A stretch of DNA of 64,000 nucleotides from Streptomyces sp. 135 (GTDB taxonomy: Bacteria; Actinomycetota; Actinomycetes; Streptomycetales; Streptomycetaceae): positions 4,402,001 through 4,466,000 of the forward strand of contig NZ_CP075691.1 in NCBI RefSeq assembly GCF_020026305.1. The letters run 5' to 3'. A model generated the notes under the pieces. The model had not been told where the DNA came from. It ran no database searches and saw only the letters and a program-made list of their open reading frames with translations. The position numbers and the translations under genes were made by a program. Each line of letters starts with the position of its first letter. Positions within the stretch are counted from its first letter, which is position 1. Positions 40,268-49,491 of this stretch are shown in pieces.

Positions 40268-41164
40268 TCAGGCGACCTTGAAGCCGTAGTCCATCAGCTT
40301 CTTGGCGTCCGAGGTGCGGTTGGCCACCGAGGAGGAGGTCAGGACCGTGCCGACGACCGTCTTGCCGTTACGCGTCGCGGCGAAGACGAGGCAGTACTTC
40401 GCCTCGGGGCCCGAGCCCGTCTTCACGCCGATGGTGCCGCGGTAGGAGCCGAGGAGGTTGTTGGTGTTCTCCCACGGCATGTAGCGGTAGCCACCGGACT
40501 TGGTGGTGACCTTCTGCTTCGTCGCCTTCGTCTTCACGACCGTGCGGAACGTGGAGTACTTCATGGCGTTGCTCGCGAGCTTCGTCAGGTCGCGCGGCGT
40601 CGAGTAGTTCGCGCCGTGCCCGATGCCGTCGAACGAGTCGAAGTGGGTGTTGGTCAGGCCGAGCGTCCTCGCCGTGGAGTTCATCTGGCCGATGAAGTTC
40701 TTCACGCGGGCCTTGCGGGTCGAGCCCTTGCCGAACTTGTCGGCGAGCGCGTACGCGGCGTCGCAGCCGGAGGGCAGCATCAAGCCGTACAGCAGCTGGC
40801 GGACGGTGACCTTGTCGCCGACGATCAGGCGGGCCGAGGAGGCGTAGTTGTTGTCGACGATGTAGTCGCTGTACGCCTTCTGGATCGTGACCTTGGAATC
40901 CAGGTTGAGGTTCCGCTGGCCGAGCACCACGCGCGCCGTCATGATCTTCGTCGTGGAGCCGGTGGACCGGCGGGTGTCGGCGGACTTGGTGAAGAGGGTC
41001 TTACCCGTGCCGTTGTTCATCACATAGCCGCCCTTGGCGACGATGGACGGCTTCGGCGGTGCGGCCGCGTGGGCCGGAGTGGTGAGGACGCCGCCGGCCA
41101 GTATCGCGCTCGCGGTGATGGTAACGGCTGATACGCGACGTACGCCCTTGATGCCGGTTTTCAA
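40268..41164 (-). CDS. Secreted D-alanyl-D-alanine carboxypeptidase
   Basis: 298 residues of the DacA/S11 penicillin-binding family that trims peptidoglycan stem peptides. Signal peptide about 1-33 (VSAVTITASAILAGGVLTTPAHA). Active-site motifs: STTK (GSTTKIM, nucleophile Ser), SGCDAAYAL in place of SxN, and KTGSG. The SGC variant is common in actinobacterial members. No ATG fits; TTG 41164 (LKTGIKGVRR) with GGAG eight bases upstream is the best start. Divergent from the GntR gene. Confidence 0.9.
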   Translation of the reverse strand: MKTGIKGVRRVSAVTITASAILAGGVLTTPAHAAAPPKPSIVAKGGYVMNNGTGKTLFTKSADTRRSTGSTTKIMTARVVLGQRNLNLDSKVTIQKAYSDYIVDNNYASSARLIVGDKVTVRQLLYGLMLPSGCDAAYALADKFGKGSTRKARVKNFIGQMNSTARTLGLTNTHFDSFDGIGHGANYSTPRDLTKLASNAMKYSTFRTVVKTKATKQKVTTKSGGYRYMPWENTNNLLGSYRGTIGVKTGSGPEAKYCLVFAATRNGKTVVGTVLTSSSVANRTSDAKKLMDYGFKVA

Positions 41165-41327
41165 GATCTCTGCTCCAAATGCCCCTGGATTGCGGCCACA
41201 TGAGGGGGCCGCTCTCCCGTTAGACGCACGAGAGGGGGCGATGGATGTGCTCGGCGGCCCGGAAAGTGCTCGGAGGATGCGGGATTCCGCCATGTGGACC
41301 GGGATTCCCGCGTATACCTGTTGTATC

Positions 41328-41333
41328 TATGCT
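41328..41333 (+). promoter_or_regulatory. -10 element for leaderless gntR mRNA
   Basis: TATGCT, close to the consensus TATAAT-type box, ends six bases before ATG 41340; no ribosome site lies between. Confidence 0.55.
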
Positions 41334-41339
41334 GTGCGC

Positions 41340-42014
41340 ATGCCAGCCTCCGCCGTCACCGCCCCTGCCACCACCCTGAAGCGGCCCCCCGCCGCCGAGC
41401 GCGTCTACGCGCACGTCAAGCAAGCCGTCCTGGAGCGCCGCTACGAGGGCGGCACGCTGCTCACCGAGGGCGAGCTCGCCGAGGCCGTGGGCGTCTCCCG
41501 TACGCCGGTGCGCGAGGCGCTGCTGAAGCTGGAGGTGGAGGGGTTGCTGCGGCTCTACCCGAAGAAGGGGGCCCTCGTGCTGCCCGTCTCCGCGCAGGAG
41601 ATCGCGGACGTCGTCGAGACCCGGCTCCTCGTCGAGACCCACGCGGTGCGCAAGGCGGTGCCGGCGTCGGCGGGGCTGCTCGCCCGGCTCGGCGAACTCC
41701 TCGACCAGCAGCGCGTGCAGGCCGCCGCCGGGGACTTCGCGGCCGCGGCCGTCGCCGACCGGTGCTTCCACGCGGAGATCGTGCGCAGCGGCGGGAACGA
41801 CATCCTCTCCCGCCTCTACGACCAGCTGCGCGACCGGCAGCTGCGGATGGGGGTCGCCGTGATGCACTCGCACCCGGACCGGATCGCCAAGACGCTCGCG
41901 GAGCACGAGGAGATCCTCGCCGCGCTGGTCGCCGGTGACGCCGAGGCGGCGGTGGCCGTCGTCACGCGCCACGTGGGGTGGTTCCAGAACCTGGCGCGGG
42001 GTGAGGTGCGGTGA
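41340..42014 (+). CDS. GntR/FadR-family transcriptional regulator
   Basis: 224 residues. N-terminal winged helix (AERVYAHVKQAVLERRYEGGTLLTEGELAEAVGVSRTPVREALLKLEVEGLL) and a helical FCD effector domain with FHAEIVRSGGNDIL and HEEILAALVAGDAEAAVAVVTRHV, containing the metal/ligand His residues. It is coupled to the MFS transporter gene (GTGA), which it probably controls. Confidence 0.9.
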   Translation: MPASAVTAPATTLKRPPAAERVYAHVKQAVLERRYEGGTLLTEGELAEAVGVSRTPVREALLKLEVEGLLRLYPKKGALVLPVSAQEIADVVETRLLVETHAVRKAVPASAGLLARLGELLDQQRVQAAAGDFAAAAVADRCFHAEIVRSGGNDILSRLYDQLRDRQLRMGVAVMHSHPDRIAKTLAEHEEILAALVAGDAEAAVAVVTRHVGWFQNLARGEVR

Positions 42015-43318
42015 GCTCCGCCTCCGCCTCCGTCCGCCTGCCCGGAGACCCGCCCGGCGGCAGGAAGGCCGTGCTGGTCTGGTCGATCGGCGTCGCCGTC
42101 TACTTCGTCGCCGTCATCTTCCGGACCTCGCTCGGCGTCGCCGGGCTCGACGCCGCCGACCGGTTCCACGTCAACGCCTCCGCGCTCTCCACCTTCTCCA
42201 TACTCCAGCTGCTCGTGTACGCGGGCATGCAGATACCCGTCGGCCTGATGGTCGACCGGCTCGGCACCAAGAAGGTGCTGACCATCGGGGTCGTGCTGTT
42301 CACGGTCGGACAGCTCGGCTTCGCGTTCTCCCCCTCGTACGCGATGGCGCTCGCCTCCCGCGCCCTGCTCGGCTGCGGTGACGCGCTGACCTTCATCAGC
42401 GTCCTGCGGCTCGGCACCCGCTGGTTCCCGGCCCGGCGCGGCCCGCTCGTCGCCCAGCTCGCGGGCCTCGTCGGCATGGCGGGCAACCTCGTCTCCACCC
42501 TCGTCCTGGCCCGGCTGCTGCACTCCGTCGGCTGGACCGCGGCCTTCGCGGGCAGCGCGCTCTGCGGTGTCGTCGTCCTCGTCCTGATGACGCTGTTCCT
42601 GAAGGACCACCCCGAGGGGCACGAGCCGGAACCGGCCGGTCACACGGGCGCGGCCTTCGTGCGCGAGCAGATCGCCCTGTCCTGGCGCGAGCCCGGCACC
42701 CGGCTCGGGATGTGGGTGCACTTCACCACGCAGTTCCCCGCGATGGTCTTCCTGCTGCTGTGGGGCCTGCCGTTCCTCGTCGAGGCGCAGGGCCTGTCCC
42801 GGGCGGCCGCGGGCGAGCTGCTCACCCTCGTCGTGCTGTCCAACATGGTCATCGGCCTGGTCTACGGCCAGATCGTCGCCCGGCACCACGCGGCGCGGCT
42901 CCCGCTGGCGCTCGGCACGATCGGGGCCACGGCGACGGCGTGGGCGGCCACGCTCGCCTACCCCGGGGACCACGCCCCGATGTGGCTGCTGATCGTCCTG
43001 TGCGCGGTGCTCGGCGCCTGCGGACCCGCCTCCATGATCGGCTTCGACTTCGCGCGGCCCGCCAACCCGCCCGAGCGGCAGGGCACGGCTTCGGGCATCA
43101 CCAACATGGGCGGCTTCGTCGCCTCCATGACGACGCTGCTCGCGATCGGCCTGCTGCTCGACGCGACGGGGGACGACTACCGGATCGCCTTCTCCGCGGT
43201 CTTCGTCCTGGAGGCGGTCGGCCTCGGCCAGATCCTGCGGCTGCGCGGGCGGGCGGTGCGCCGGGAGCGGGAGCGGCTCGTCGCCTCACGGGTGGAGGCG
43301 GTCCACGTGCCCGCGTGA
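42011..43318 (+). CDS. MFS transporter
   Basis: 435 residues, about 12 transmembrane helices. The motif between helices 2 and 3 is GLMVDRLGTKK, as in the major facilitator superfamily. Substrate is not predictable; related GntR-MFS pairs handle sugars or organic acids. GTG 42011 overlaps the gntR stop. Confidence 0.88.
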   Translation: MSSASASVRLPGDPPGGRKAVLVWSIGVAVYFVAVIFRTSLGVAGLDAADRFHVNASALSTFSILQLLVYAGMQIPVGLMVDRLGTKKVLTIGVVLFTVGQLGFAFSPSYAMALASRALLGCGDALTFISVLRLGTRWFPARRGPLVAQLAGLVGMAGNLVSTLVLARLLHSVGWTAAFAGSALCGVVVLVLMTLFLKDHPEGHEPEPAGHTGAAFVREQIALSWREPGTRLGMWVHFTTQFPAMVFLLLWGLPFLVEAQGLSRAAAGELLTLVVLSNMVIGLVYGQIVARHHAARLPLALGTIGATATAWAATLAYPGDHAPMWLLIVLCAVLGACGPASMIGFDFARPANPPERQGTASGITNMGGFVASMTTLLAIGLLLDATGDDYRIAFSAVFVLEAVGLGQILRLRGRAVRRERERLVASRVEAVHVPA

Positions 43319-43320
43319 CG

Positions 43321-44145
43321 CTACGGCGTCACGGCGAAGTTGCGCAGGATCGCCTCGGCCAGGTCGTGGTCGCCCTCGGACTTGACCCGGTCGGCGACGG
43401 CGGCGTACGTCACGCGGCCGCAGGCGAGCCGGAAGTACGTCTCCCAGTCGAGGGCGATGGTGGCGAGCGGACCGAGCGAGGGGGCGTTGTCCACGGTGCC
43501 CTTGCCGTCGGCGTCCACGCGCACCGTGCGCAGGAACTCCACGGGGCCGCTCACGTCGAAGACGACGGCGGAGCTCGCGGGCGCGCCGGCCTTCTTGGCG
43601 ACGACCTTCGGCAGGCCGTGCAGGAGGAGGTCGCGGGCCACGTACGCGCCGGGGGAGTCGAGGTTGCCCGGCTTCTTCAGCGCCGTCCGCAGGTCCTGCT
43701 CGTGCACCCACACGTCGAACGCCCGCATCCGCATGGCCAGTTCGAGGGTCTGCTCGGTGCCGAGGGGGCCGCGGATCTTGGTGCCCGGGTCCCGCGATTC
43801 GTTCCGCAGCTGCCGGGTGCGGCGGATGATCGTGTACTCCAGCTCGGAGGTCATCTCCGGCGCGGTGTGGTGGCGCCGCACGTCGACCTGCATCTCCATG
43901 TACCGCTGGCCTTCGGTCTTCACGTGGTACAGATCGCGGGGCAGCGAGTGGATCGGCCGCGGGTCGCCCAGCATCTCGCAGTCGAGGCCGATGACGTGGG
44001 AGACGATGTCGCGCACGGACCAGCCGGGGCAGGGAGTGGCCCAGTTCCACTCTCCTTCGGCGAGCGGTGTGACCAACTCGGATATCGCTTCCACGGAGTG
44101 GGTCCAGGCGTCGGCGTAGGTTTGCAGGCTGGGATGGAGACTCAC
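43321..44145 (-). CDS. Mycothiol-dependent maleylpyruvate isomerase-like (DinB superfamily) protein
   Basis: 274 residues. The N-terminal helix bundle has TPLAEGEWNWATPCPGWSVRDIVSHVIGLDCEML, the metal-His segment of MDMPI proteins; further His and Asp in the third helix (AFDVWVHEQDLRTAL). The C-terminal part is an SCP2-like beta region. These proteins use mycothiol or act as metal-dependent hydrolases; substrate unknown. It is convergent with the MFS gene end. Confidence 0.82.
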   Translation of the reverse strand: MSLHPSLQTYADAWTHSVEAISELVTPLAEGEWNWATPCPGWSVRDIVSHVIGLDCEMLGDPRPIHSLPRDLYHVKTEGQRYMEMQVDVRRHHTAPEMTSELEYTIIRRTRQLRNESRDPGTKIRGPLGTEQTLELAMRMRAFDVWVHEQDLRTALKKPGNLDSPGAYVARDLLLHGLPKVVAKKAGAPASSAVVFDVSGPVEFLRTVRVDADGKGTVDNAPSLGPLATIALDWETYFRLACGRVTYAAVADRVKSEGDHDLAEAILRNFAVTP

Positions 44146-44327
44146 GGGACCCCTCGGCGGTCGTACGCGGGCGGTGGGTGGCTGGGCGGCGGCGTGGGGT
44201 TCGGGGAGGTCCCCCGCCCCGGAAAATCACAGTACGCTGCCCGCAGTCACCCCGGCAGTGGTTTCGTGTGACGATCGTAGGCTGTGTTTGACGGTGACGA
44301 CGGATCGAATGCCAGGACGGTGGTAGT

Positions 44328-45131
44328 GTGCGCGCCTCTCTCATCCAGATCGCCGTGGACGAGGGCGAATCCGTCAATTCCCGCAGGGAGCGCGTCTCTT
44401 GGCTGGTGCGCGAGGTGGCGGCGCGGGAGCGGTCCGGCCTCGTGGTGCTGCCGGAGCTGTGGACGACGGGGGCCTTCGCGTACGACTCCTTCGCGAGCGA
44501 GGCGGAGCCGCTGGAAGGGCCCACGTACGAGGCCATGCGCGAGGCGGCGCGGGACGCGGGCGTCTGGCTGCACGCCGGGTCCGTCCCCGAGCGGGACCCG
44601 GAAGGCCCCCTCTACAACACCTCTCTCGTCTTCTCCCCCGACGGTGAACTCGCCGCCGCCTACCGGAAGATCCACCGCTTCGGCTTCGACAAGGGCGAGG
44701 CGGTCCTGATGGGCGCGGGCTCTCGGCTCGTGACGGTACGGACGCCGTCCACCACGCTCGGCCTCGCCACCTGCTACGACCTGCGCTTCCCCGAGCTGTT
44801 CCGGGGGCTGGTGGACGCGGGGGCGGAGATGTTCGTGGTGCCGGCGGGGTGGCCCGCGCGGCGGCGCGAGCACTGGCTGCTGCTGGCGCGGGCGCGGGCG
44901 GTCGAGGACCAGGTGTACGTCCTTGCCTGTGGCACCGGCGGTACGCATGCGGGGGTGCCTCAGGCCGGGCACAGTGTCGTCGTCGATCCGTGGGGTGAGG
45001 TGCTCGCCGAAGCGGGGGACGGTGAGGAGGTCCTCACGGTGGATGTGGACCCGGCGAAGGTCATGGCCACGCGGGAGCAGTTCCCGGCGTTGAAGGACCG
45101 GCTTCTGGGGATGGATCCGCCGCGGCGGTGA
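44328..45131 (+). CDS. Carbon-nitrogen hydrolase (nitrilase superfamily)
   Basis: 267 residues. The Glu-Lys-Cys triad is present: Glu in VVLPELWTTG, Lys in YRKIHRFGFDKGE, Cys in LATCYDLRFPE. Similar to omega-amidase/NIT-type amidohydrolases, possibly clearing deaminated glutathione or omega-keto amides; the precise substrate is not given by sequence. GTG 44328 start. Followed by dispersed repeat copy B. Confidence 0.88.
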   Translation: MRASLIQIAVDEGESVNSRRERVSWLVREVAARERSGLVVLPELWTTGAFAYDSFASEAEPLEGPTYEAMREAARDAGVWLHAGSVPERDPEGPLYNTSLVFSPDGELAAAYRKIHRFGFDKGEAVLMGAGSRLVTVRTPSTTLGLATCYDLRFPELFRGLVDAGAEMFVVPAGWPARRREHWLLLARARAVEDQVYVLACGTGGTHAGVPQAGHSVVVDPWGEVLAEAGDGEEVLTVDVDPAKVMATREQFPALKDRLLGMDPPRR

Positions 45132-45181
45132 GCCGGGCGGGGTGGGGGCGCGGGGTGGCCACGGTCCGTTTGTGGCTGCGG

Positions 45182-45226
45182 GTCCGTCGTGGTCGCTCGC
45201 GCAGTTCCCCGCGCCCCTTAGGGGGC
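45182..45226 (+). repeat. Dispersed CGCGCAGTTCCCCGCG element, copy B
   Basis: Contains GTCCGTCGTGGTCGCTCGCG leading into CAGTTCCCCGCG and a CCCCTTAGGGGG hairpin, between the convergent hydrolase and DUF6458 genes. Likely acts as a two-way terminator. Confidence 0.7.
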
Positions 45227-45233
45227 TCGCCGC

Positions 45234-45464
45234 TCAGTAGCCCCTGCGCTCCTGCTCCGGGTCGACGACCGTCGTCTGTGCCACCGGGGGCACCACCGCC
45301 CGCCTGCGCCGCGCGATGCTGGTGAACGCGGCGACACCGATGAGGCCCACCGCCATCATGACGAGGCCGGCGACGGTGACGTTGAAGCCCTCCATCTTCC
45401 AGTCCGTCGCGAACGTGAGAATGGCGCCCACGGCGATGAGAATGATGCATCCGCCCAGGCCCAT
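45234..45464 (-). CDS. DUF6458 small membrane protein
   Basis: 76 residues. Starts MGLGGCIILIAVGAILTFATDW, typical of DUF6458, with a second helix (VTVAGLVMMAVGLIGVAAFT) followed by a basic and Pro/Val-rich C-terminus. Two transmembrane helices and no enzyme motif. ATG 45464 has GGGAGGCG upstream. Confidence 0.85.
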   Translation of the reverse strand: MGLGGCIILIAVGAILTFATDWKMEGFNVTVAGLVMMAVGLIGVAAFTSIARRRRAVVPPVAQTTVVDPEQERRGY

Positions 45465-45553
45465 ATGGACCGCCTCCCTGTGGTCGTGGCTGCGTTGCAC
45501 CGTGTACCCGGCTGGGCCACCACCACACGGGGAAGCGGACTTCTCCGCCGCTC

Positions 45554-46849
45554 TCAGCCCTCCAGGAACGCCACGAGCGCGTTGGCCAGCATGTGCGGGT
45601 CGTCCGCGCCGCACAGCTCGCGCACGCTGTGCATCGACAGGATCGCCACGCCGATGTCGACCGTCTTGATGCCGTGCCGGGCCGCGGTGATCGGACCGAT
45701 CGTCGTGCCGCACGGCATCGCGTTGTTGGAGACGAACGACTGGAACGGCACGCCCGCCTTCTCGCACGCGGCGGCGAACACCGAGCGTCCGGCGCCGTCC
45801 GTGGCGTAGCGGTTGTTGACGTTCACCTTGAGGATGGGGCCGCCGTTGGCGCGGGGGTGGTGCGTCGGGTCGTGCCGCTCCGCGTAGTTGGGGTGCACGG
45901 CGTGACCGGTGTCGGAGGAGAGGCAGACCGTCCCGGCGAAGGCGCGGGCCCGGTCCTCGTACGTACCGCCCCGCGCGAACACCGAGCGCTCCAGGACCGA
46001 GCCGAGCAGCGGGCCGTCGGCGCCGGTGTCGGACTGCGAGCCGTTCTCCTCGTGGTCGAAGGCGGCGAGGACCGGGATGTACGGCAGGTCGTCGCGTCCG
46101 GAGACGGCGGCCAGGGCGGCCGTTCCCGCGTGCACGGACAGGAGGTTGTCCATGCGCGGCCCCGCGACCAGCTCGCGGTCGCGGCCGAGGAAGGCGGGGG
46201 GCTCCACGGAGTACGTCATGAGGTCCCAGCCGGTGACCTCGCCCTCGGGCAGGCCGGTCTCCTCCTCCAGGAAGCGGATGAGGTCGCCCTCGTGGATGTC
46301 GTCGCCCAGGCCCCAGACGGGCTGCATGTGCTTCTGCTTGTCCAGCTTCAGCCCGTCGGTGTGGACGGACCGGTCCATGTGGATGGCCAGCTGGGGCACG
46401 CGCAGCAGCGGCCGGTCGACGTTCACGAGCCGTGAGGTGCCGTCGCGCAGCGAGAGGCGTCCTGCGAGGCCGAGGTCCCGGTCGAGCCAGGAGTTGAGCA
46501 GCGGGCCGCCGTAGATCTCGACGGCGACCTGACGCCAGCCGTGGCCGCCCGCGTCGGGCCGCGGCTTCACCCGGAGGTTCGGGGAGTCGGTGTGGGCGCC
46601 GACGATGCGGAACGGGGTGTGCGGGTCGGCGCTCTCCGGTACGTACCAGGCGACGATGGCGCCGCCGCGCAGCACGTACTTGCCGCCGGTCGTGCCGTCC
46701 CACGCGTCGGTCTCCTCGACCTGCCGGAAACCGGCCTTCTCCAGACGCTCGGCGGCGCTCGCCACGGCGTGGTACGGCGTGGGGCCGGCCGCGAGGAAGG
46801 ACATGAGGTCTTCGGTGTGACCGCGGTCGAAGCGGGGCGCTGTACTCAT
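45554..46849 (-). CDS. M18-family aminopeptidase
   Basis: 431 residues. Dinuclear zinc aspartyl aminopeptidase family: GAHTDSPNLRVKP (first His/Asp), DHEENGS (Glu pair) and the C-terminal SMHSVRELCG with His. Cytosolic enzyme that removes N-terminal acidic or neutral residues. Full length compared with bacterial ApeB/DAP proteins. Confidence 0.93.
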   Translation of the reverse strand: MSTAPRFDRGHTEDLMSFLAAGPTPYHAVASAAERLEKAGFRQVEETDAWDGTTGGKYVLRGGAIVAWYVPESADPHTPFRIVGAHTDSPNLRVKPRPDAGGHGWRQVAVEIYGGPLLNSWLDRDLGLAGRLSLRDGTSRLVNVDRPLLRVPQLAIHMDRSVHTDGLKLDKQKHMQPVWGLGDDIHEGDLIRFLEEETGLPEGEVTGWDLMTYSVEPPAFLGRDRELVAGPRMDNLLSVHAGTAALAAVSGRDDLPYIPVLAAFDHEENGSQSDTGADGPLLGSVLERSVFARGGTYEDRARAFAGTVCLSSDTGHAVHPNYAERHDPTHHPRANGGPILKVNVNNRYATDGAGRSVFAAACEKAGVPFQSFVSNNAMPCGTTIGPITAARHGIKTVDIGVAILSMHSVRELCGADDPHMLANALVAFLEG

Positions 46850-46882
46850 GGAGTCAGCCTAACGAGGGACGGCCGCGACCCG

Positions 46883-46902
46883 GCCCCGTGTTCAAACGGG
46901 GC
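46883..46902 (-). terminator. Hairpin after acyl-CoA dehydrogenase gene
   Basis: GCCCCGT and ACGGGGC pair around GTTCAA, about 50 bp past the stop of the gene at 46954. Confidence 0.5.
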
Positions 46903-46953
46903 GGGCCACGGCCGTATCAGGCGAAACGGACAGCTGACGGGCGGCTGGGACGT

Positions 46954-48780
46954 CTAGAACGCGGACTCGTCCAGCTCCATGAGGTCCAGCTCGACGCCCT
47001 CGGCGAGCTTGCGCTCCGTGGCGACGCCCGGCAGGACGTTCGCCGCGAAGAACTTCGCCGCCGCGATCTTGCCCTCGTAGAAGGCCTTGTCCTTGGCGGA
47101 GGCGGTCTCCAGCTTCTCCGCCGCGACCGCGGCACCGCGCAGCAGCAGGTAGCCGACGACGACGTCACCGGAGGCCATCAGCAGGCGCGTGGTGTTCAGG
47201 CCCACCTTGTAGATGGACTTCACGTCCTGCTCGGTGGCCGCGAGGTCGGTCAGCATGACGCCGACCATGGCCTCCAGCTCGACCGCGGCCTTGGCCAGCT
47301 CCTCGCGGGCGGCGGCCAGCGTCTCGCCGCCCGTGCCGACCGCCAGGAACTTCTTGATCTCCTCGGCGAGGCCGTTCAGTGCGGCGCCCTGGTTGCGGAC
47401 GATCTTCCGGAAGAAGTAGTCCTGGCCCTGGATCGCGGTCGTGCCCTCGTAGAGGGTGTCGATCTTGGCGTCGCGGATGTACTGCTCGATGGGGTACTCC
47501 TGGAGGTACCCCGAGCCGCCGAACGTCTGGAGCGACTGCGCCAGCTGCTCGTAGGACTTCTCCGAGCCGTAGCCCTTCACGATCGGCAGGAGCAGGTCGT
47601 TCAGGGCGTTGAGCGCCGTCGCGTCCTCGCCCGCCGCCTCCTTGACCTGGATCTCGTCCTGGACGGCCGCGGTGTGCAGGACCAGCGCGCGCATGCCCTC
47701 CGCGTACGCCTTCTGCGTCATCAGCGAGCGGCGCACGTCCGGGTGGTGGGTGATGGTCACCTTGGGCGCGGTCTTGTCCATGAACTGGGCGAGGTCCGGG
47801 CCCTGCACGCGCTCCTTGGCGTACTCCAGGGCGTTGAGGTAGCCCGTCGACAGCGTCGCGATGGCCTTCGTGCCGACCATCATCCGGGCGAACTCGATGA
47901 TGCGGAACATCTGGCGGATGCCGTCGTGCTTGTCGCCGATCAGCCAGCCCTTGGCGGGGTGGCGGTCGCCGAACGTCATCTCGCAGGTGTTGGAGGCCTT
48001 CAGGCCCATCTTGTGCTCGACGTTCGTGGCGTAGACGCCGTTGCGCTCGCCCAGCTCGCCGGTCTCCCAGTCGAACTCGTACTTCGGGACCAGGAAGAGG
48101 GAGAGGCCCTTGGTGCCGGGGCCGTGGCCCTCGGGGCGGGCGAGGACGTAGTGGAGGATGTTCTCCGACATGTCGTGCTCACCGGACGTGATGAAGCGCT
48201 TCACGCCCTCGATGTGCCAGGAGCCGTCCTCCTGCTGCACGGCCTTGGTGCGGCCGGCGCCCACGTCCGAACCGGCGTCCGGCTCGGTGAGGACCATCGT
48301 GGAGCCCCACTGCTTCTCGACGGCGATCGAGGCGATCTTCTTCTGCGCCTCGTTGCCCTCCTCGAAGAGGATGCCCGCGAACGCCGGGCCGGAGGAGTAC
48401 ATCCACACGGCCGGGTTCGAGCCGAGCAGCAGCTCCGCGTAGCCCCAGATGAGGGAGCGGGGCGCGGTGGTGCCGCCGATCTCCTCGGGCAGGCCGAGGC
48501 GCCAGTACTCGGAGTCCATGAAGGCCTGGTAGCTCTTCTTGAAGGACGCCGGGACGGGCGCGGTGTTGGTCTCCGGGTCGAAGACCGGGGGGTTGCGGTC
48601 GGCGTCGGTGAAGGACTCCGCCAGCTCGTTCTCGGCGAGGCGGCGCAGCTCCTCCAGGATGCTCTTGGCGGTGTCGACGTCCATCTCCGCGAACGGGCCG
48701 GTGCCGTACAGCTTGTCGCGGCCGAGCACCTCGAAGAGGTTGAACTCGATGTCGCGGAGATTCGACTTGTAGTGGCCCAT
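46954..48780 (-). CDS. Long-chain type acyl-CoA dehydrogenase (FadE family, 600-residue class)
   Basis: 608 residues. Typical dehydrogenase core with TEPDAGSDVGAGRTKAV (FAD), FGDRHPAKGWLIGDKHDGIRQMF and the segment QTFGGSGYLQEYPIEQYIRDAKIDTLYEGTTAIQGQDYFFRK, which includes the catalytic Glu (YEGTTAIQ). The C-terminal extension of about 130 residues marks the large FadE5-like group active on long-chain acyl-CoA. ATG 48780 has GGAG eight bases upstream. A TACC-n4-GGTA dyad is 59 bp upstream. Confidence 0.93.
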   Translation of the reverse strand: MGHYKSNLRDIEFNLFEVLGRDKLYGTGPFAEMDVDTAKSILEELRRLAENELAESFTDADRNPPVFDPETNTAPVPASFKKSYQAFMDSEYWRLGLPEEIGGTTAPRSLIWGYAELLLGSNPAVWMYSSGPAFAGILFEEGNEAQKKIASIAVEKQWGSTMVLTEPDAGSDVGAGRTKAVQQEDGSWHIEGVKRFITSGEHDMSENILHYVLARPEGHGPGTKGLSLFLVPKYEFDWETGELGERNGVYATNVEHKMGLKASNTCEMTFGDRHPAKGWLIGDKHDGIRQMFRIIEFARMMVGTKAIATLSTGYLNALEYAKERVQGPDLAQFMDKTAPKVTITHHPDVRRSLMTQKAYAEGMRALVLHTAAVQDEIQVKEAAGEDATALNALNDLLLPIVKGYGSEKSYEQLAQSLQTFGGSGYLQEYPIEQYIRDAKIDTLYEGTTAIQGQDYFFRKIVRNQGAALNGLAEEIKKFLAVGTGGETLAAAREELAKAAVELEAMVGVMLTDLAATEQDVKSIYKVGLNTTRLLMASGDVVVGYLLLRGAAVAAEKLETASAKDKAFYEGKIAAAKFFAANVLPGVATERKLAEGVELDLMELDESAF

Positions 48781-48838
48781 GGCGAAGGCTCCGTAAGCAG
48801 GAAAGGGATGGAATACCAGCAAGTAGCTACGATGATGC

Positions 48839-48850
48839 TACCCGTCGGTA
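48839..48850. promoter_or_regulatory. TACC-n4-GGTA operator upstream of FadE-like gene
   Basis: TACCCGTCGGTA; on the dehydrogenase strand the context is TTACCGACGGGTAG. Related TTAC-type palindromes are used by fatty-acid regulators of actinobacteria. The site lies between two divergent genes. Confidence 0.45.
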
Positions 48851-48887
48851 ATAAGAAGCAACCCCTAACCGGCCATCTGTGACTCAG

Positions 48888-48893
48888 TACGCT
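48888..48893 (+). promoter_or_regulatory. -10 element for leaderless SseB-like mRNA
   Basis: TACGCT ends seven bases before ATG 48901; no ribosome site between. Confidence 0.5.
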
Positions 48894-48900
48894 TACGCGC

Positions 48901-49392
48901 ATGTATGGCTACGACCAGAATCCCGGCGCCCAGCAGCAGTACGCCCCGCCGGGCGCGCAGCCGCCTCCGCAGCAGACGCAGGGCATGCCCGGCGGTGGGT
49001 ACGGCCAGCAGCCTCCGCTCTATCCCGAGCCCTCGCCCCCGTCGCTCGCGGACGCGGTGCGCGCCTTCACCACGGGCTCGATGTCCGCGGAGGACTTCCA
49101 GCAGATCTTCGCGACCTCGAAGGTCTACTGCCCGCGGGGCGACAACCCCGGCTTCCTCGCGCTGCACAACACCCAGCAGCCCGTCATCCCGATGTTCACC
49201 TCCCTCAAGGAGCTGCGCCGGTACGCGGGCAAGGACTCCAAGTACTTCGTGATCACCGGCGCGGAGGTCATCGACCTGCTCCCGACCGGGTACGGCTTCG
49301 TCCTCGACATGGAGGGCGAGCACCGCATGGTCTTCGACGCGAAGGCCGTGGAGCAGATGGTCGACTTCGCGATGCGGCGGATGTACGGCTGA
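48901..49392 (+). CDS. SseB-family protein
   Basis: 163 residues. An N-terminal Gln/Pro/Gly-rich segment (about 45 residues, probably disordered) precedes an SseB N-terminal-like domain (VYCPRGDNPGFLALHNTQQPVIPMFTSLKELRRYAG and GYGFVLDMEGEHRMVF). Such domains are common and of unknown function in actinobacteria. ATG 48901 is preceded by a leaderless-type -10 box. Confidence 0.8.
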   Translation: MYGYDQNPGAQQQYAPPGAQPPPQQTQGMPGGGYGQQPPLYPEPSPPSLADAVRAFTTGSMSAEDFQQIFATSKVYCPRGDNPGFLALHNTQQPVIPMFTSLKELRRYAGKDSKYFVITGAEVIDLLPTGYGFVLDMEGEHRMVFDAKAVEQMVDFAMRRMYG

Positions 49393-49445
49393 CGTCCCGC
49401 GTCCGGGCGGGGTACGGCAGCTGCCGCCCCGTCAGGTGAACGGCG

Positions 49446-49467
49446 CGCGGGCCTGGTTCGGCCCGCG
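49446..49467. terminator. Hairpin between SseB-like and GDPD genes
   Basis: CGCGGGCC and GGCCCGCG pair around TGGTTC, about 55 bp after the SseB-like stop. Confidence 0.45.
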
Positions 49468-49491
49468 GGCGGACGCGGGAAGCTCTCGGCT

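Noticed and set aside
37075..40289. Long open frames opposite or shifted to the second bkd genes
   Set aside because: They translate to Arg/Gly/Ala-rich sequence without motifs, while the E1 frames carry all family motifs; only the frame from 38982 is real up to 39926.
43098..43289. Arg-rich minus-strand frame inside the MFS gene
   Set aside because: Overlaps transmembrane coding sequence on the other strand and has no motif.
45061..46703. Open frames antisense or shifted to the M18 aminopeptidase gene
   Set aside because: They are shadows of the aminopeptidase gene; only the DUF6457-unrelated 76-residue frame at 45234-45464 has a conserved start and membrane helices.
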